A stretch of DNA of 37,987 nt from Desulfosporosinus cupriresistens (lineage in GTDB: Bacteria > Bacillota > Desulfitobacteriia > Desulfitobacteriales > Desulfitobacteriaceae): contig NZ_MASS01000042.1 in the NCBI RefSeq assembly GCF_001707885.1, positions 1-37,987 on the forward strand, written 5' to 3'. Positions 1 through 7,733 of this stretch are shown piece after piece. The position numbers were made by a program, and so were the translations under genes. The notes beneath the pieces were generated by a model. That model was not told the DNA's origin and did no database searches. It was given only the letters and a program-made list of their open reading frames with translations. Position 1 is the first letter of the stretch. Each line of letters begins with the position of its first letter.

Positions 1-926
1 GGCTCTAAAAACAAATGTGCCGTTAGAAATGAGGACACTGGATAGCCTGGGATTCCGACCGTGGGTTTTCCTTGAACCTCACCTAGGGCCACTGGCTTAC
101 CTGGCTTTATCGCGACTCCATGCAAATAAAGCGTGCCGTGTTTCTCAATCATTTGAGATGTATAATCATCCCGTCCTTGGGATGATCCTGCTATGATGAC
201 CAGAATATCCTGGGACGCTGCCATCTTCAGAATAGCCTCTTCTAACTGCTTCGGTTGATCCGGCGTTATCGGCCAAATCGTTGCTGATCCCCCCCATTCT
301 TCCACTAAGGAAGCAAGGACTGTGGAATTGCTATCCACAATATCTCCCACCTGAAGGAGAGCTTCTGGGGGACGAATTTCATCTCCCGTTGGTAAAATTC
401 CCACTTTCGGTTTACAGCGAACTTCTACCTTCAAAACTCCAGCCGCCAGTAACGCTCCCTGATCTTGAGGGCGTATACGATGATGAATGGGGAGGAGCAC
501 TTCTCCTTCAACAATGTCCTCTCCTACTGGTCGAACATTATTCCAGGGTACGACCGGAGCCTGAAGTAAGATTCCGCGCTCACCCAATTCCAAGACGTCT
601 TCTAGCATGACTACGGCATCCATCCCCTCTGGAATAGGATCCCCGGTGTCGACTTGAATCGCTTGAACTCCAAGTTCTAACCAACGAGGCTCTCGCTCTG
701 ATAGACCGTGAGTATCCTTGGCTCGTATGGCATATCCGTCCATCGCCGAGGCTGCAAAATGAGGTGAACTTCGTTTGGCTCGTATAATAGTTCCTGTGAT
801 TCTATGAAGTGATAAACGGACATCCACAAGCTCATTTTTCGGAATACAGCGTCCAGCAAGCTTTTCCATCATCAAAGCTAAGCCCTCTTGCCAAGCCTTA
901 TTTTCGAGATATATTTGGCGTTCCAC
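1..926 (-). CDS. moeA: MoeA-like molybdopterin molybdenumtransferase (partial, runs off window)
   Basis: This protein inserts molybdate or tungstate into adenylylated molybdopterin in the cytoplasm. The frame opens at a GTG (924-926) with GGGAGG and AAAGGA upstream, and stays open for 308 codons to the window edge. MoeA signatures are visible: SAMDGYAIRA near residue 60, DTGDPIPEGMDAVVM near 93-107, ILPTGDEI, DSNS, and GVAIKPGKP followed by GIPGYPVS. The C-terminus lies outside the window, so it is unknown whether this copy carries the C-terminal substrate-binding-like domain that some Firmicute MoeA proteins have. It is the last visible gene of the aor-moaD-thiF-moeA unit, 87 nt after the preceding moeA. 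With two MoeA paralogues side by side, one may serve tungsten and the other molybdenum; that is inference. Confidence 0.9.
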   Translation of the reverse strand, partial: MERQIYLENKAWQEGLALMMEKLAGRCIPKNELVDVRLSLHRITGTIIRAKRSSPHFAASAMDGYAIRAKDTHGLSEREPRWLELGVQAIQVDTGDPIPEGMDAVVMLEDVLELGERGILLQAPVVPWNNVRPVGEDIVEGEVLLPIHHRIRPQDQGALLAAGVLKVEVRCKPKVGILPTGDEIRPPEALLQVGDIVDSNSTVLASLVEEWGGSATIWPITPDQPKQLEEAILKMAASQDILVIIAGSSQGRDDYTSQMIEKHGTLYLHGVAIKPGKPVALGEVQGKPTVGIPGYPVSSFLTAHLFLE

Positions 927-1013
927 GTTTCCTTTGCCTCCCTATTTCCACAGTTATCCGATGACCGCTCCTAAGACTTCCATATCTTATGTGATCGCTA
1001 AATGGTGCCTATC

Positions 1014-2255
1014 TTAACGCATAAGCCGGAAAGAGACTTCTTTCCCTGCTTCAATGCCCTCAGTATCTAATTGAATGTGCACTATAGCCTCAGCCAAGAC
1101 CATCGTCCGAATTAAGCCCGATTTCCCACGAATTGGTTCAACCAGCCACTCCTCTCCGTTAGGGATTATCCGTACACGTATATATTCTTCTCGACCACTT
1201 CCGGAGTATATATTTTGGGTTAACGTTCCCTTCGGCTGAGGATCTGTTTGTGGATGTACCACTGAAGCATCCAACCATGGACGAACAATCGCGTCAAAGA
1301 CAACCATCGCCGAGGCAGGATGCCCAGGAAGCCCAAAAATCAGCTTGCCATCTACAACTCCGCCAATCGTAGGCTTACCAGGTCTAAGGGCTAAACCGTG
1401 AAAGAGCAGTCCTGGATCCCCAAGTTCGCCAATAAGCTGAGCGGACAGGTCACGTGACCCTACCGAGCTCCCTCCGGAAAGCAAAACTATGTCGTTTTCG
1501 ATTAACATTTGTTTAAGGACTGAGCGCAGTTTTTCTAAATCGTCTTTTACAATCCCATAATGCCGAGCATCAGCGCCACTCGCCAGGGCCTGCCCAAGTA
1601 AGGTGTAGCCATTAATATCTCTTGATTGTCCAGGTGCCGGTTCTTGCTCAGGCGGAATAATTTCATCCCCTGTCGAAAGAATCCCGACGCGAAATCGGGG
1701 CAATACCGGGACCTTACTTAGTCCAAGAGCTGCTAAGAGTCCCATTTCTTGCGCTCTAATTCGTGTAAATTGAGGAAGAATACTCTCTCCTACTGTCAAA
1801 TCCTCTCCGATGTCGATAAGATTTTCCCCTGGAGCGACAGCCTTGGTCACACCATAGAGCTTCTCGCCAAAGTGTTCGAGATGTTCAACCATAACGACAG
1901 CGTCAGCTCCCTCTGGAAGCATTCCTCCTGTCGGCATCAAGATTCCTATACCCTGCCCCAATGGTTCAGTTGGAGCCTCTCCCATTCTAACTTCCCCATG
2001 ACATTGAATCAACGCTGGCATACTTTCACTGGCACCAAATGTATCTGCAGCTCGAACAGCCATCCCATCTACTGTGGATTTACGAAAATGAGGTAAGGCG
2101 CGTGCTGCTGGGATATCCTGGGTAACTATACGCCCCAGTGAATCAACTAAAGGGACCTTCTCCACGCGCTGATAAAATGGGAGAACATAGGGCTTCAATG
2201 AATCGATCGCTTCAGTCAGCGTTTTTACCTTAAATAGTTCGCTACCGCTTCCCAT
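1014..2255 (-). CDS. moeA: MoeA, molybdopterin molybdenumtransferase
   Basis: A complete 413-residue MoeA, the usual length for the single-copy family. It catalyses metal insertion into adenylylated molybdopterin. Visible motifs are KSTVDGMAVRA (the conserved DG near residue 64), PTGGMLPEGADAVVMVEH, ILSTGDEIIPP, SRDINGY, LLSGGSSVGSRD (MPT-binding fold) and ALRPGKPTIGG followed by FGLPGHPAS. The ATG is preceded by AAAGGTG at good spacing. It lies 32 nt downstream of the ThiF/MoeB-like gene and is transcribed leftward with aor. Placement behind a tungsten-enzyme gene suggests it supplies the cofactor for that enzyme, perhaps with metal preference. It is clearly divergent from the neighbouring partial MoeA, so the pair is not a recent duplication. 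Confidence 0.95.
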   Translation of the reverse strand: MGSGSELFKVKTLTEAIDSLKPYVLPFYQRVEKVPLVDSLGRIVTQDIPAARALPHFRKSTVDGMAVRAADTFGASESMPALIQCHGEVRMGEAPTEPLGQGIGILMPTGGMLPEGADAVVMVEHLEHFGEKLYGVTKAVAPGENLIDIGEDLTVGESILPQFTRIRAQEMGLLAALGLSKVPVLPRFRVGILSTGDEIIPPEQEPAPGQSRDINGYTLLGQALASGADARHYGIVKDDLEKLRSVLKQMLIENDIVLLSGGSSVGSRDLSAQLIGELGDPGLLFHGLALRPGKPTIGGVVDGKLIFGLPGHPASAMVVFDAIVRPWLDASVVHPQTDPQPKGTLTQNIYSGSGREEYIRVRIIPNGEEWLVEPIRGKSGLIRTMVLAEAIVHIQLDTEGIEAGKEVSFRLMR

Positions 2256-2287
2256 GTTCCACTACACCTTTCGTGGTCTTAATTTTA

Positions 2288-2974
2288 TTAGAGGATCTCA
2301 AATCGTTCGAACTCCATGGTTAACAAATCTACCTGCAGCCAAGCATGACGCAAGGAAGGCTTAAGCCCGACCACGAGTTTTACAGCCTCAACCACACTTA
2401 GACTAGCTAAGACAGCAGGTGTAAAGGCAGGGTTTCCCCAGGCGTTCTCCACACCCTGTTCACCGCGCCCAAATAAGCGTGAAACACTAAAATCTCCCGG
2501 CAAACTTACCCCAATTTGGCCAAACCAACCTGCAATACTTGCAAAAACCAGCGGTAGATTCATTTCGTGACAGACCCGCTCCAGCACGACACGCGCTTCC
2601 CTCGAATCGAGGGCGTCGCACACTAAGTCAACTTTCTGAAATAGTTCAGGACCCTTATCCTCCTCAAACCAACCTCTAACTACTTCAACATTCACCTCAG
2701 AATTCACACTATGCAGTCTATCACGTGCAGCTTCCACTTTCCACTGCCCTATATTAAGTTCTGTCGCCATAATCTGGCGGTTAAGATTGCTCACTTCCAG
2801 ACGGTCACCGTCAATAAGCACTAGGCGACCGACCCCGATCCGAGCTAGCTCTTCCGCAATGTAGCCCCCAAGTCCTCCGCACCCCACGATTGCGACACAG
2901 GAAGTAGCCAGCTTCAGTTGATCCTCATCAGACAAAGTTTTCTTATTCCGCCCATAGCGACCTTTTAATTTCAT
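2288..2974 (-). CDS. ThiF/MoeB-family adenylyltransferase for the MoaD-like carrier
   Basis: A 228-residue E1-like enzyme that should adenylylate the C-terminal Gly-Gly of the adjacent MoaD-like protein. The Rossmann nucleotide loop is VGCGGLGGY near residues 30-38, followed by LIDGD and the ThiF signature VSNLNRQI. The later motif VCDALDSREAR corresponds to the conserved D-N-x-x-R-like region. The paired CxxC zinc motifs of classical MoeB are not visible, so it is closer to the short ThiF/HesA type. The ATG directly abuts the moaD stop (TAA then ATG, no gap), and its ribosome site GGAGGAGG lies inside the end of moaD, which implies translational coupling. Neighbours aor, moaD and moeA place it in tungsto/molybdopterin cofactor synthesis. 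Confidence 0.9.
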   Translation of the reverse strand: MKLKGRYGRNKKTLSDEDQLKLATSCVAIVGCGGLGGYIAEELARIGVGRLVLIDGDRLEVSNLNRQIMATELNIGQWKVEAARDRLHSVNSEVNVEVVRGWFEEDKGPELFQKVDLVCDALDSREARVVLERVCHEMNLPLVFASIAGWFGQIGVSLPGDFSVSRLFGRGEQGVENAWGNPAFTPAVLASLSVVEAVKLVVGLKPSLRHAWLQVDLLTMEFERFEIL

Positions 2975-3199
2975 TTAGCCTCCTCCAACTGGTGGAAAGA
3001 GTGCCAGGGTATCTCCATCCTTCAACGCACTATTTTCATTAGCGTCCTTCCCATTGATAAAGCAAATAGCAATTTCCTCCGGTTTTATACTCAGTGGTTG
3101 GAGGACATTAAAAACGCAACTCCCTTCCGGAAGATCCCTCTCTTCAACCTTGAAACGGCCATCCCGAAACGTCGCGAATAATTTAATGGTCACACGCAC
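2975..3199 (-). CDS. moaD: MoaD/ThiS-like sulfur carrier protein
   Basis: A beta-grasp sulfur carrier that, as a thiocarboxylate, donates sulfur to make the dithiolene of molybdopterin. Conserved features are the N-terminal strand VTIKLFATFRDG, the mid segment EIAICFINGKDANEN, the LALFPPVGGG end, and the C-terminal Gly-Gly that is adenylylated. The start is chosen at GTG 3199 because GGGAGGG sits 6 nt upstream and gives the usual MoaD N-terminus. An ATG at 3217 and a TTG at 3226 are in frame but have no ribosome site. The product is 74 residues. The gene is co-directional with aor, about 120 nt downstream of it and separated by a perfect hairpin. The activating enzyme is encoded immediately after it. 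Confidence 0.88.
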   Translation of the reverse strand: MRVTIKLFATFRDGRFKVEERDLPEGSCVFNVLQPLSIKPEEIAICFINGKDANENSALKDGDTLALFPPVGGG

Positions 3200-3236
3200 T
3201 CCTATCCCTCCCGTCATTTCTGCCAAAGTATCGAAC

Positions 3237-3258
3237 GGGGGACCTTAAAAGGTCCCCC
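3237..3258 (-). other. Perfect intercistronic hairpin between aor and moaD
   Basis: GGGGGACCTT (3237-3246) and its exact complement (3249-3258) enclose a 2-nt centre. On the transcribed strand no U-tract follows, so it is not a standard intrinsic terminator. It lies between the aor stop and the moaD ribosome site. A role as a 3' stabiliser or processing barrier that keeps aor mRNA more abundant than the cofactor genes is inferred. Confidence 0.6.
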
Positions 3259-3316
3259 ATTGATAACTTTATCACTATTTTCTATTTTTGCCAATTTAAG
3301 ATTAGATATGCTTTGA

Positions 3317-5110
3317 CTAGATTCCCAGATTTTTTAGACATTCAGCTGTTGGAACACCCGCTTCGTCCCAGCCGCGCTCAGCATAGTACGCAGGGAGAAG
3401 TTCCGCTAACCTGTGAACACTTCCTTTTGAAGGTCCTGCAGGAATTGCATCTTTCAATAAACGTTTAGGAAGTGTGTCATCTGCAGTGGTCATGCCAGTC
3501 CGTAAATTTTGCAAACGTTCAACGTTCCAAATCCGGTCTCCGCAAGCCAATAGTTCCGCATCGGTATAATCAGAACCCGTTACAGCGTTGACGATCGCTG
3601 TGTAGTCAGAAAGTCCAAGCGCAAACGAAGTGAATAAACACATTCCTAGGGCATCAATGACGGCCGTTAGGTCTTGGAAAATCTTAACCCAGGTTACTTT
3701 TCCCTCAAGGGAGTCTTTATCAAGTTTTTGAGGAAGCCCCAAGATTTCTGGAGAAACCATATACCCACGTACGTGACAACCGCCACGGTTACTGGTTGCA
3801 TATTGAAGGCCATGACCTTGTATCCCTCGAGGATCATAGGCGGGGATTTCAAGTTTTTTCACTGACATGGACAATTCTGGAGCGCCGTAGCTATCAGCAA
3901 ATCGATAAGAGCCCTGTGCCATTTTTGCTCCAAGTCCTTCAGCATAAGCTATTTTGCGGACCCATTCTACCATTCCTTTGGCATTTCCAAACTCAAGAGG
4001 TGTCCCATCAAGTTCTTCTGGCTTGATATATCCACGCTGAACCAGTTCCATACCTGCCGCAACCGTACAGCCAACTGAAATTGAGTCCATCCCTAATTTA
4101 TTACATAGATCATTGGCAGCATGAATTGCGTCATAATCATGGATACCACAGTCGGAACCAAAGCACCATACTGCTTCATACTCAGGACCAGCGCCTTCGC
4201 CGCCTTCCCACTTATTATGGCGACCACAAGCGATTGGACAGCGATAGCAGGCATCTTTTTTGATCAAATGGTTTGCGGTCATAGTTTCACCGCTGATCTC
4301 ATCTGCATCAGGATCATATGCTTCCTGGAAGTTCTTGACCGGATATATGCCGCTTTCATTAATAATATTAACCAGAATTGCTGTACCATAGCCTGGAAGT
4401 CCTTGACCTGTTACACCATTTTCCTTGATTTTACCTAAAGCGGCACTTAAGACCTTTTTCATTTCATCCGGATTGGCGTTTTCTACTTTTCCTGTGCCAC
4501 GAACGATAATCGCTTTTAGATTCTTTGATCCCATTACGGCACCAACTCCACTACGCCCAGCAGCTCGATAAAGGTCATTCATGACCGCTGCCATCAGTGA
4601 GAGGTTTTCACCTGCCGGACCAATGGTTAAGACTTTAGCTTTATCATCCCCAAACTCAAGTTTTAAGGCCTCGGTTGTAGCATAAACATCCTTACCCCAA
4701 ACATTGGCCGCGTCTTTAATTTCGACCTGGTCATCATTAATAGCAATATACACAGGTTTAGCCGCTTTGCCTTCTAAGATGACCATATCATAACCTGCAA
4801 ACTTAAGCTGTGCTCCCCAATATCCCCCGGAATTTGAGGAAGAGGTGGCTCCATTTAGAGGTGATTTTGTCACAACCATAAATCGACCTGACGTTGGAGC
4901 ATTTGTTCCCGTAAGAGCTCCTGTAGCAATATACATTTTGTTTTCTGGAGAAAGTGCATCGACATCTGCTGCTACCTCATCAAAAAACATTTTACCCGCA
5001 AGCCCACGCCCGCTCAAATACTTCTTTGCAAGTTCCATGTTTAAAGGCTCAGTACTTATTTTACCTTCTGTAAGATTGATACGTAATACTTTTCCGGTAT
5101 ATCCGCCCAT
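3317..5110 (-). CDS. aor: Aldehyde:ferredoxin oxidoreductase (tungsten enzyme)
   Basis: A 597-residue cytoplasmic tungstopterin enzyme that oxidises aldehydes to carboxylates with ferredoxin as acceptor, or runs in reverse with low-potential electrons. The length matches the archaeal archetype. The [4Fe-4S] ligands are visible as C288, C291 and C295 in ACYRCPIACG plus C491 in ALGMCLF, the spacing of the Pyrococcus enzyme. Family blocks include GYTGKVLRINLT at the N-terminus, SGRGLAGK, GPAGENLSLMAAV and the pterin-region AAGRSGVGAVMGSKNLKAI. The ATG has AGGAGGA upstream. No separate ferredoxin-like partner subunit is adjacent. It is the first gene of a unit that continues into moaD, thiF and two moeA genes, and it is preceded by a sigma-54 promoter facing a divergent activator. 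Substrate range cannot be read from the sequence. Confidence 0.96.
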   Translation of the reverse strand: MGGYTGKVLRINLTEGKISTEPLNMELAKKYLSGRGLAGKMFFDEVAADVDALSPENKMYIATGALTGTNAPTSGRFMVVTKSPLNGATSSSNSGGYWGAQLKFAGYDMVILEGKAAKPVYIAINDDQVEIKDAANVWGKDVYATTEALKLEFGDDKAKVLTIGPAGENLSLMAAVMNDLYRAAGRSGVGAVMGSKNLKAIIVRGTGKVENANPDEMKKVLSAALGKIKENGVTGQGLPGYGTAILVNIINESGIYPVKNFQEAYDPDADEISGETMTANHLIKKDACYRCPIACGRHNKWEGGEGAGPEYEAVWCFGSDCGIHDYDAIHAANDLCNKLGMDSISVGCTVAAGMELVQRGYIKPEELDGTPLEFGNAKGMVEWVRKIAYAEGLGAKMAQGSYRFADSYGAPELSMSVKKLEIPAYDPRGIQGHGLQYATSNRGGCHVRGYMVSPEILGLPQKLDKDSLEGKVTWVKIFQDLTAVIDALGMCLFTSFALGLSDYTAIVNAVTGSDYTDAELLACGDRIWNVERLQNLRTGMTTADDTLPKRLLKDAIPAGPSKGSVHRLAELLPAYYAERGWDEAGVPTAECLKNLGI

Positions 5111-5204
5111 GAATCTTCCTCCTAGTTTCTATTTTATTCCGATCAAAGCCTTCCGGGACTTAAAATCAGTCCCGCTCTCCTAAAGCGGTCTTGTTTAGTT
5201 AAAT

Positions 5205-5220
5205 AGCAATTATCGTGCCA
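5205..5220 (-). promoter_or_regulatory. Sigma-54 (-24/-12) promoter of the aor operon
   Basis: On the minus strand the sequence is TGGCACGATAATTGCT. It matches the consensus TGGCACRNNNNTTGCW at every defined position, with GG and GC ten bases apart. Transcription would start near 5193, giving an untranslated leader of about 83 nt before the aor ATG. Such promoters need an AAA+ activator, and one is encoded divergently 310 bp away. Confidence 0.93.
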
Positions 5221-5529
5221 ATTATTGAAAATCTAAAATAAAATTGAATTGCTCAATTTGTCTGAAATTACCAAATTTAAACAAATTAAAACAAATTAAA
5301 ACAAATTAAAACAAACAACCACAATTGACTTTCGATCGAACAGTTTAACTATTCAACTTGACTTCTGTTCCACATTTGAGCGTTTTGTCTTTCAAATATG
5401 TACCATTATGAAACACTTTCCAACTAATTAATTTCTGCCGACTGGTTGTTTGATTGAAACAGGTATGATATTCTTGTCAATAATAGGACAATTATTTTCT
5501 ATGCTTAGAGAGGAGAGGGGAAGAGTTAT
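5221..5529. promoter_or_regulatory. Divergent intergenic control region with tandem repeat and dyads
   Basis: This AT-rich region between aor and its regulator holds three exact tandem copies of the 10-mer ACAAATTAAA (5281-5310) followed by a fourth, diverged copy that ends CAAACAACC (5312-5320). The inverse of that 9-mer, GGTTGTTTG, occurs at 5444-5452. There is also a 10-bp palindrome TTCGATCGAA at 5331-5340 and a TGTTT-N5-AAACA dyad at 5448-5462. Sites 100-250 bp upstream of a sigma-54 promoter are where activator binding or DNA bending would be expected. Which element is bound is not determined. The regulator ribosome site AGGAGAGGGG lies at 5510-5520. No convincing sigma-A promoter for the regulator was found. 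Confidence 0.55.
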
Positions 5530-7404
5530 ATGAGTAACAGTTGGAAGCGTTTTATAAATGGAGAAAGCGTCGAATCAGAAGTAACTCCTTCTATCTATCG
5601 CTCCTGGCAAAGAAGTCTTTCGTTTCAAGTAGACCACACGCTAGTTTCTAATCAGGACATTCTGTCTACTCCTCTTCTCAGCGAGCGAAGAGATGCTCAA
5701 GAATCCCTAATCCGAGCGGGGGAACCTGTTTTGCCTTACATTTTCAGCTTGCTGGGAAGCGCCAATTATACTATTTTATTGGGTGACAATGATGGTTACA
5801 TTATCGAAGCCATTGGGGATCCCCCCTTTATGAGCAAAGCTCAAAAAGTACATTTAAGTGCTGGTGCCGATTGGCGGGAAGAAGTTCGTGGAACCAATGC
5901 CATCGGAACAGCCCTGCGTGACAATGCCCCCATTTCTGTCTTCGGTTGGGAGCACTTTGTCAAAGATAATCACTTTTTAGCATGCTGGGCTGCTCCAATT
6001 CAAAACAACCAGGGTGCTCCGATTGGCTTTTTAGATATCAGCGGCGAAGCCAGTCCAGACCGTCAAAAAATCTTATCTATCGTTATGATGGGCGCAAATA
6101 TGATTGAGAAAAATTTGCGTCTTTTCGAGTTAGAAAGTCAGTTAAAGTTTTACAAAGAAGGATTTGAGTTAGCCTCTAGACTTTTACGCCAAGGCTTTCT
6201 CGCCATTGATCGTGACGGTATCATAACCAACATTAACCCTCTGGGAGCTGCACTACTTGGACGTAGTCCAGAAAGCATCATTGGTCATCTTGCCTCGGAC
6301 ATCTTTAGTTCGCCAAAAGGGTGGATGTTAAGTGGTCAATCTCTCGATCTCCGTATTAAAGATCCGGCTGGAAAAGCAATTTCCTCTCATTTGACACGCG
6401 TAGTTAATGATGCCGGCCACTCACTCGGTGCTGTAGGAACGGTTCAAGTTACTGAGGAAACCCCCTTGACCAGTAGTACCCTCTGGATCGGACATAGCGC
6501 GCCCACGCAACGAACTCTTGAACGAGCTTCGAAAGTTGCTGCAACCCACTCTTCAGTACTCATTCACGGTGAGAGTGGAACCGGTAAGGAAATCATAGCT
6601 CGAACTATCCATCAACTTAGTCCTCGGTGCAAAGGGCCATTTGTGGCGTTGAACTGTGCTTCATTGTCTTCTACTCTGGTTGAAAGTGAGCTATTTGGTT
6701 ATGTAGAGGGAGCCTTCACTGGAGCACGCCGTGGTGGCAAACCAGGGAAATTCGAATTAGCCGATAAAGGAACTATTTTTCTAGACGAAATTGGCGATAT
6801 GCCCTTAAATGTTCAAATTGCGCTCCTGCGAGTAATCCAGGAAAAGGAGGTTTCGCGCGTAGGTGATACCAAGGCCATTAAAGTTGACGTTCGGGTCCTT
6901 GCAGCCTCGCACAAAGACCTCTCGGTTCTCGTTGCTTCGGAGAAATTCCGTTTAGATTTATTTTATCGCCTGAAAGTTGTCACCTTGGAATTACCTCCAC
7001 TGCGTGAACGCACTGAAGATATTCAAGATTTAGTTCCCTATTTTATCCGCAAAGCATGTGCATCTATTGGCATTCCAACATTAGGTATTCAACCAGAGGT
7101 TTATGCTCATTTACTAGCCCATCCCTGGCCCGGAAATGTACGAGAACTTGAAAACTGTATTGAAAGCATGGTAGCGTTATCAGACGGCCCCGTTATAACT
7201 GTAGCTGACTTGCCAGATGAATTTAGGCAACCCGACACAAAAACCGAACTTGAACCTCAACCCTTACTAGACCAACAGACCAAACATGCAATCCTCTATG
7301 CACTCACCCAAACTAAAGGAAAAATTGCACCAGCTGCCAAGCTTCTGGGTATTGGCCGAAACACCCTCTATCGCAAGATAAAAGAACTAGATATCAAGCT
7401 ATAG
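5530..7404 (+). CDS. Sigma-54-dependent transcriptional activator (GAF-PAS-AAA+-Fis, AcoR type)
   Basis: A 624-residue enhancer-binding protein. The N-terminal half (about 1-200) is GAF-like and contains the EEVRGTNAIGTAL block typical of AcoR-type regulators. A PAS-like segment follows (about 210-310, with GFLAIDRDGIITNINPLGA). The AAA+ domain has Walker A GESGTGKE at 347-354, the sigma-54-contact loop GAFTGA at 394-399 and Walker B GTIFLDE at 414-420. The C-terminal Fis-type helix-turn-helix ends in AAKLLGIGRNTLYRKIKEL. There is no receiver domain, so it probably senses a ligand through GAF/PAS. It is divergent from aor, whose only recognisable promoter is of the sigma-54 type. Control of aor is therefore a strong inference; control of the hydrogenase is not supported, because that operon has a sigma-A-like promoter. 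Confidence 0.94.
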   Translation: MSNSWKRFINGESVESEVTPSIYRSWQRSLSFQVDHTLVSNQDILSTPLLSERRDAQESLIRAGEPVLPYIFSLLGSANYTILLGDNDGYIIEAIGDPPFMSKAQKVHLSAGADWREEVRGTNAIGTALRDNAPISVFGWEHFVKDNHFLACWAAPIQNNQGAPIGFLDISGEASPDRQKILSIVMMGANMIEKNLRLFELESQLKFYKEGFELASRLLRQGFLAIDRDGIITNINPLGAALLGRSPESIIGHLASDIFSSPKGWMLSGQSLDLRIKDPAGKAISSHLTRVVNDAGHSLGAVGTVQVTEETPLTSSTLWIGHSAPTQRTLERASKVAATHSSVLIHGESGTGKEIIARTIHQLSPRCKGPFVALNCASLSSTLVESELFGYVEGAFTGARRGGKPGKFELADKGTIFLDEIGDMPLNVQIALLRVIQEKEVSRVGDTKAIKVDVRVLAASHKDLSVLVASEKFRLDLFYRLKVVTLELPPLRERTEDIQDLVPYFIRKACASIGIPTLGIQPEVYAHLLAHPWPGNVRELENCIESMVALSDGPVITVADLPDEFRQPDTKTELEPQPLLDQQTKHAILYALTQTKGKIAPAAKLLGIGRNTLYRKIKELDIKL

Positions 7405-7458
7405 CTAGGTAGCTTGGTTTCTTCGCAGGCTTAGTTCTTCTCCTGATAATATAAATAA

Positions 7459-7509
7459 GGTCTAAACGTTAAAAAAGAGCCCTTAGGCTCTTTTTTTAAC
7501 GTTTAGACC
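7459..7509. terminator. Bidirectional intrinsic terminator
   Basis: A 23-bp inverted repeat (7459-7481 and 7486-7509, one extra T) has loop CTTA. The core AAAAAAGAGCC/GGCTCTTTTTTT supplies a U-tract on both strands. It separates the rightward activator from the leftward hydrogenase operon, which converge here. Confidence 0.92.
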
Positions 7510-7733
7510 CAAAATCTTTCATCAACCATAGTTCGATCCACCTCGACCAAGTATGAGGAATGTTTTTGCTCAGAGCACACAAAAGTACCTTTGCGTAATA
7601 AAAGCAAACAACATCGACATCCATGCGACGGAACAGAATGTTCCTAGTGTCGAATGCGCCAACGATGCTTAGCATCGGCCAGCGCAACCCTAAGGTTTTC
7701 GTGTCAAGAAATAGAGAAGACGAGTGCGTATGG
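7510..7733. other. Spacer downstream of the hydrogenase operon, no supported gene
   Basis: Between the hyfI stop and the terminator lie about 225 bases. A 63-codon leftward frame (7687-7496) runs into the terminator stem, has no clear ribosome site and no recognisable motif, so it is not called as a gene. Nothing else was identified here. Confidence 0.4.

Noticed and set aside
281..859. Rightward 109-codon and leftward 60-codon frames
   Set aside because: Both overlap the GTG-started partial moeA, which explains the whole segment with conserved motifs; the leftward one is simply another frame of it.
1749..2096. 115-codon rightward open frame
   Set aside because: It is antisense to the intact moeA; no ribosome site and no family features.
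4081..4438. Two rightward open frames of 60 and 105 codons
   Set aside because: Antisense to the iron-sulfur region of aor, whose reading frame is fully conserved.
7496..7687. 63-codon leftward open frame after hyfI
   Set aside because: It runs into the terminator stem, has no ribosome site and no recognisable domain.
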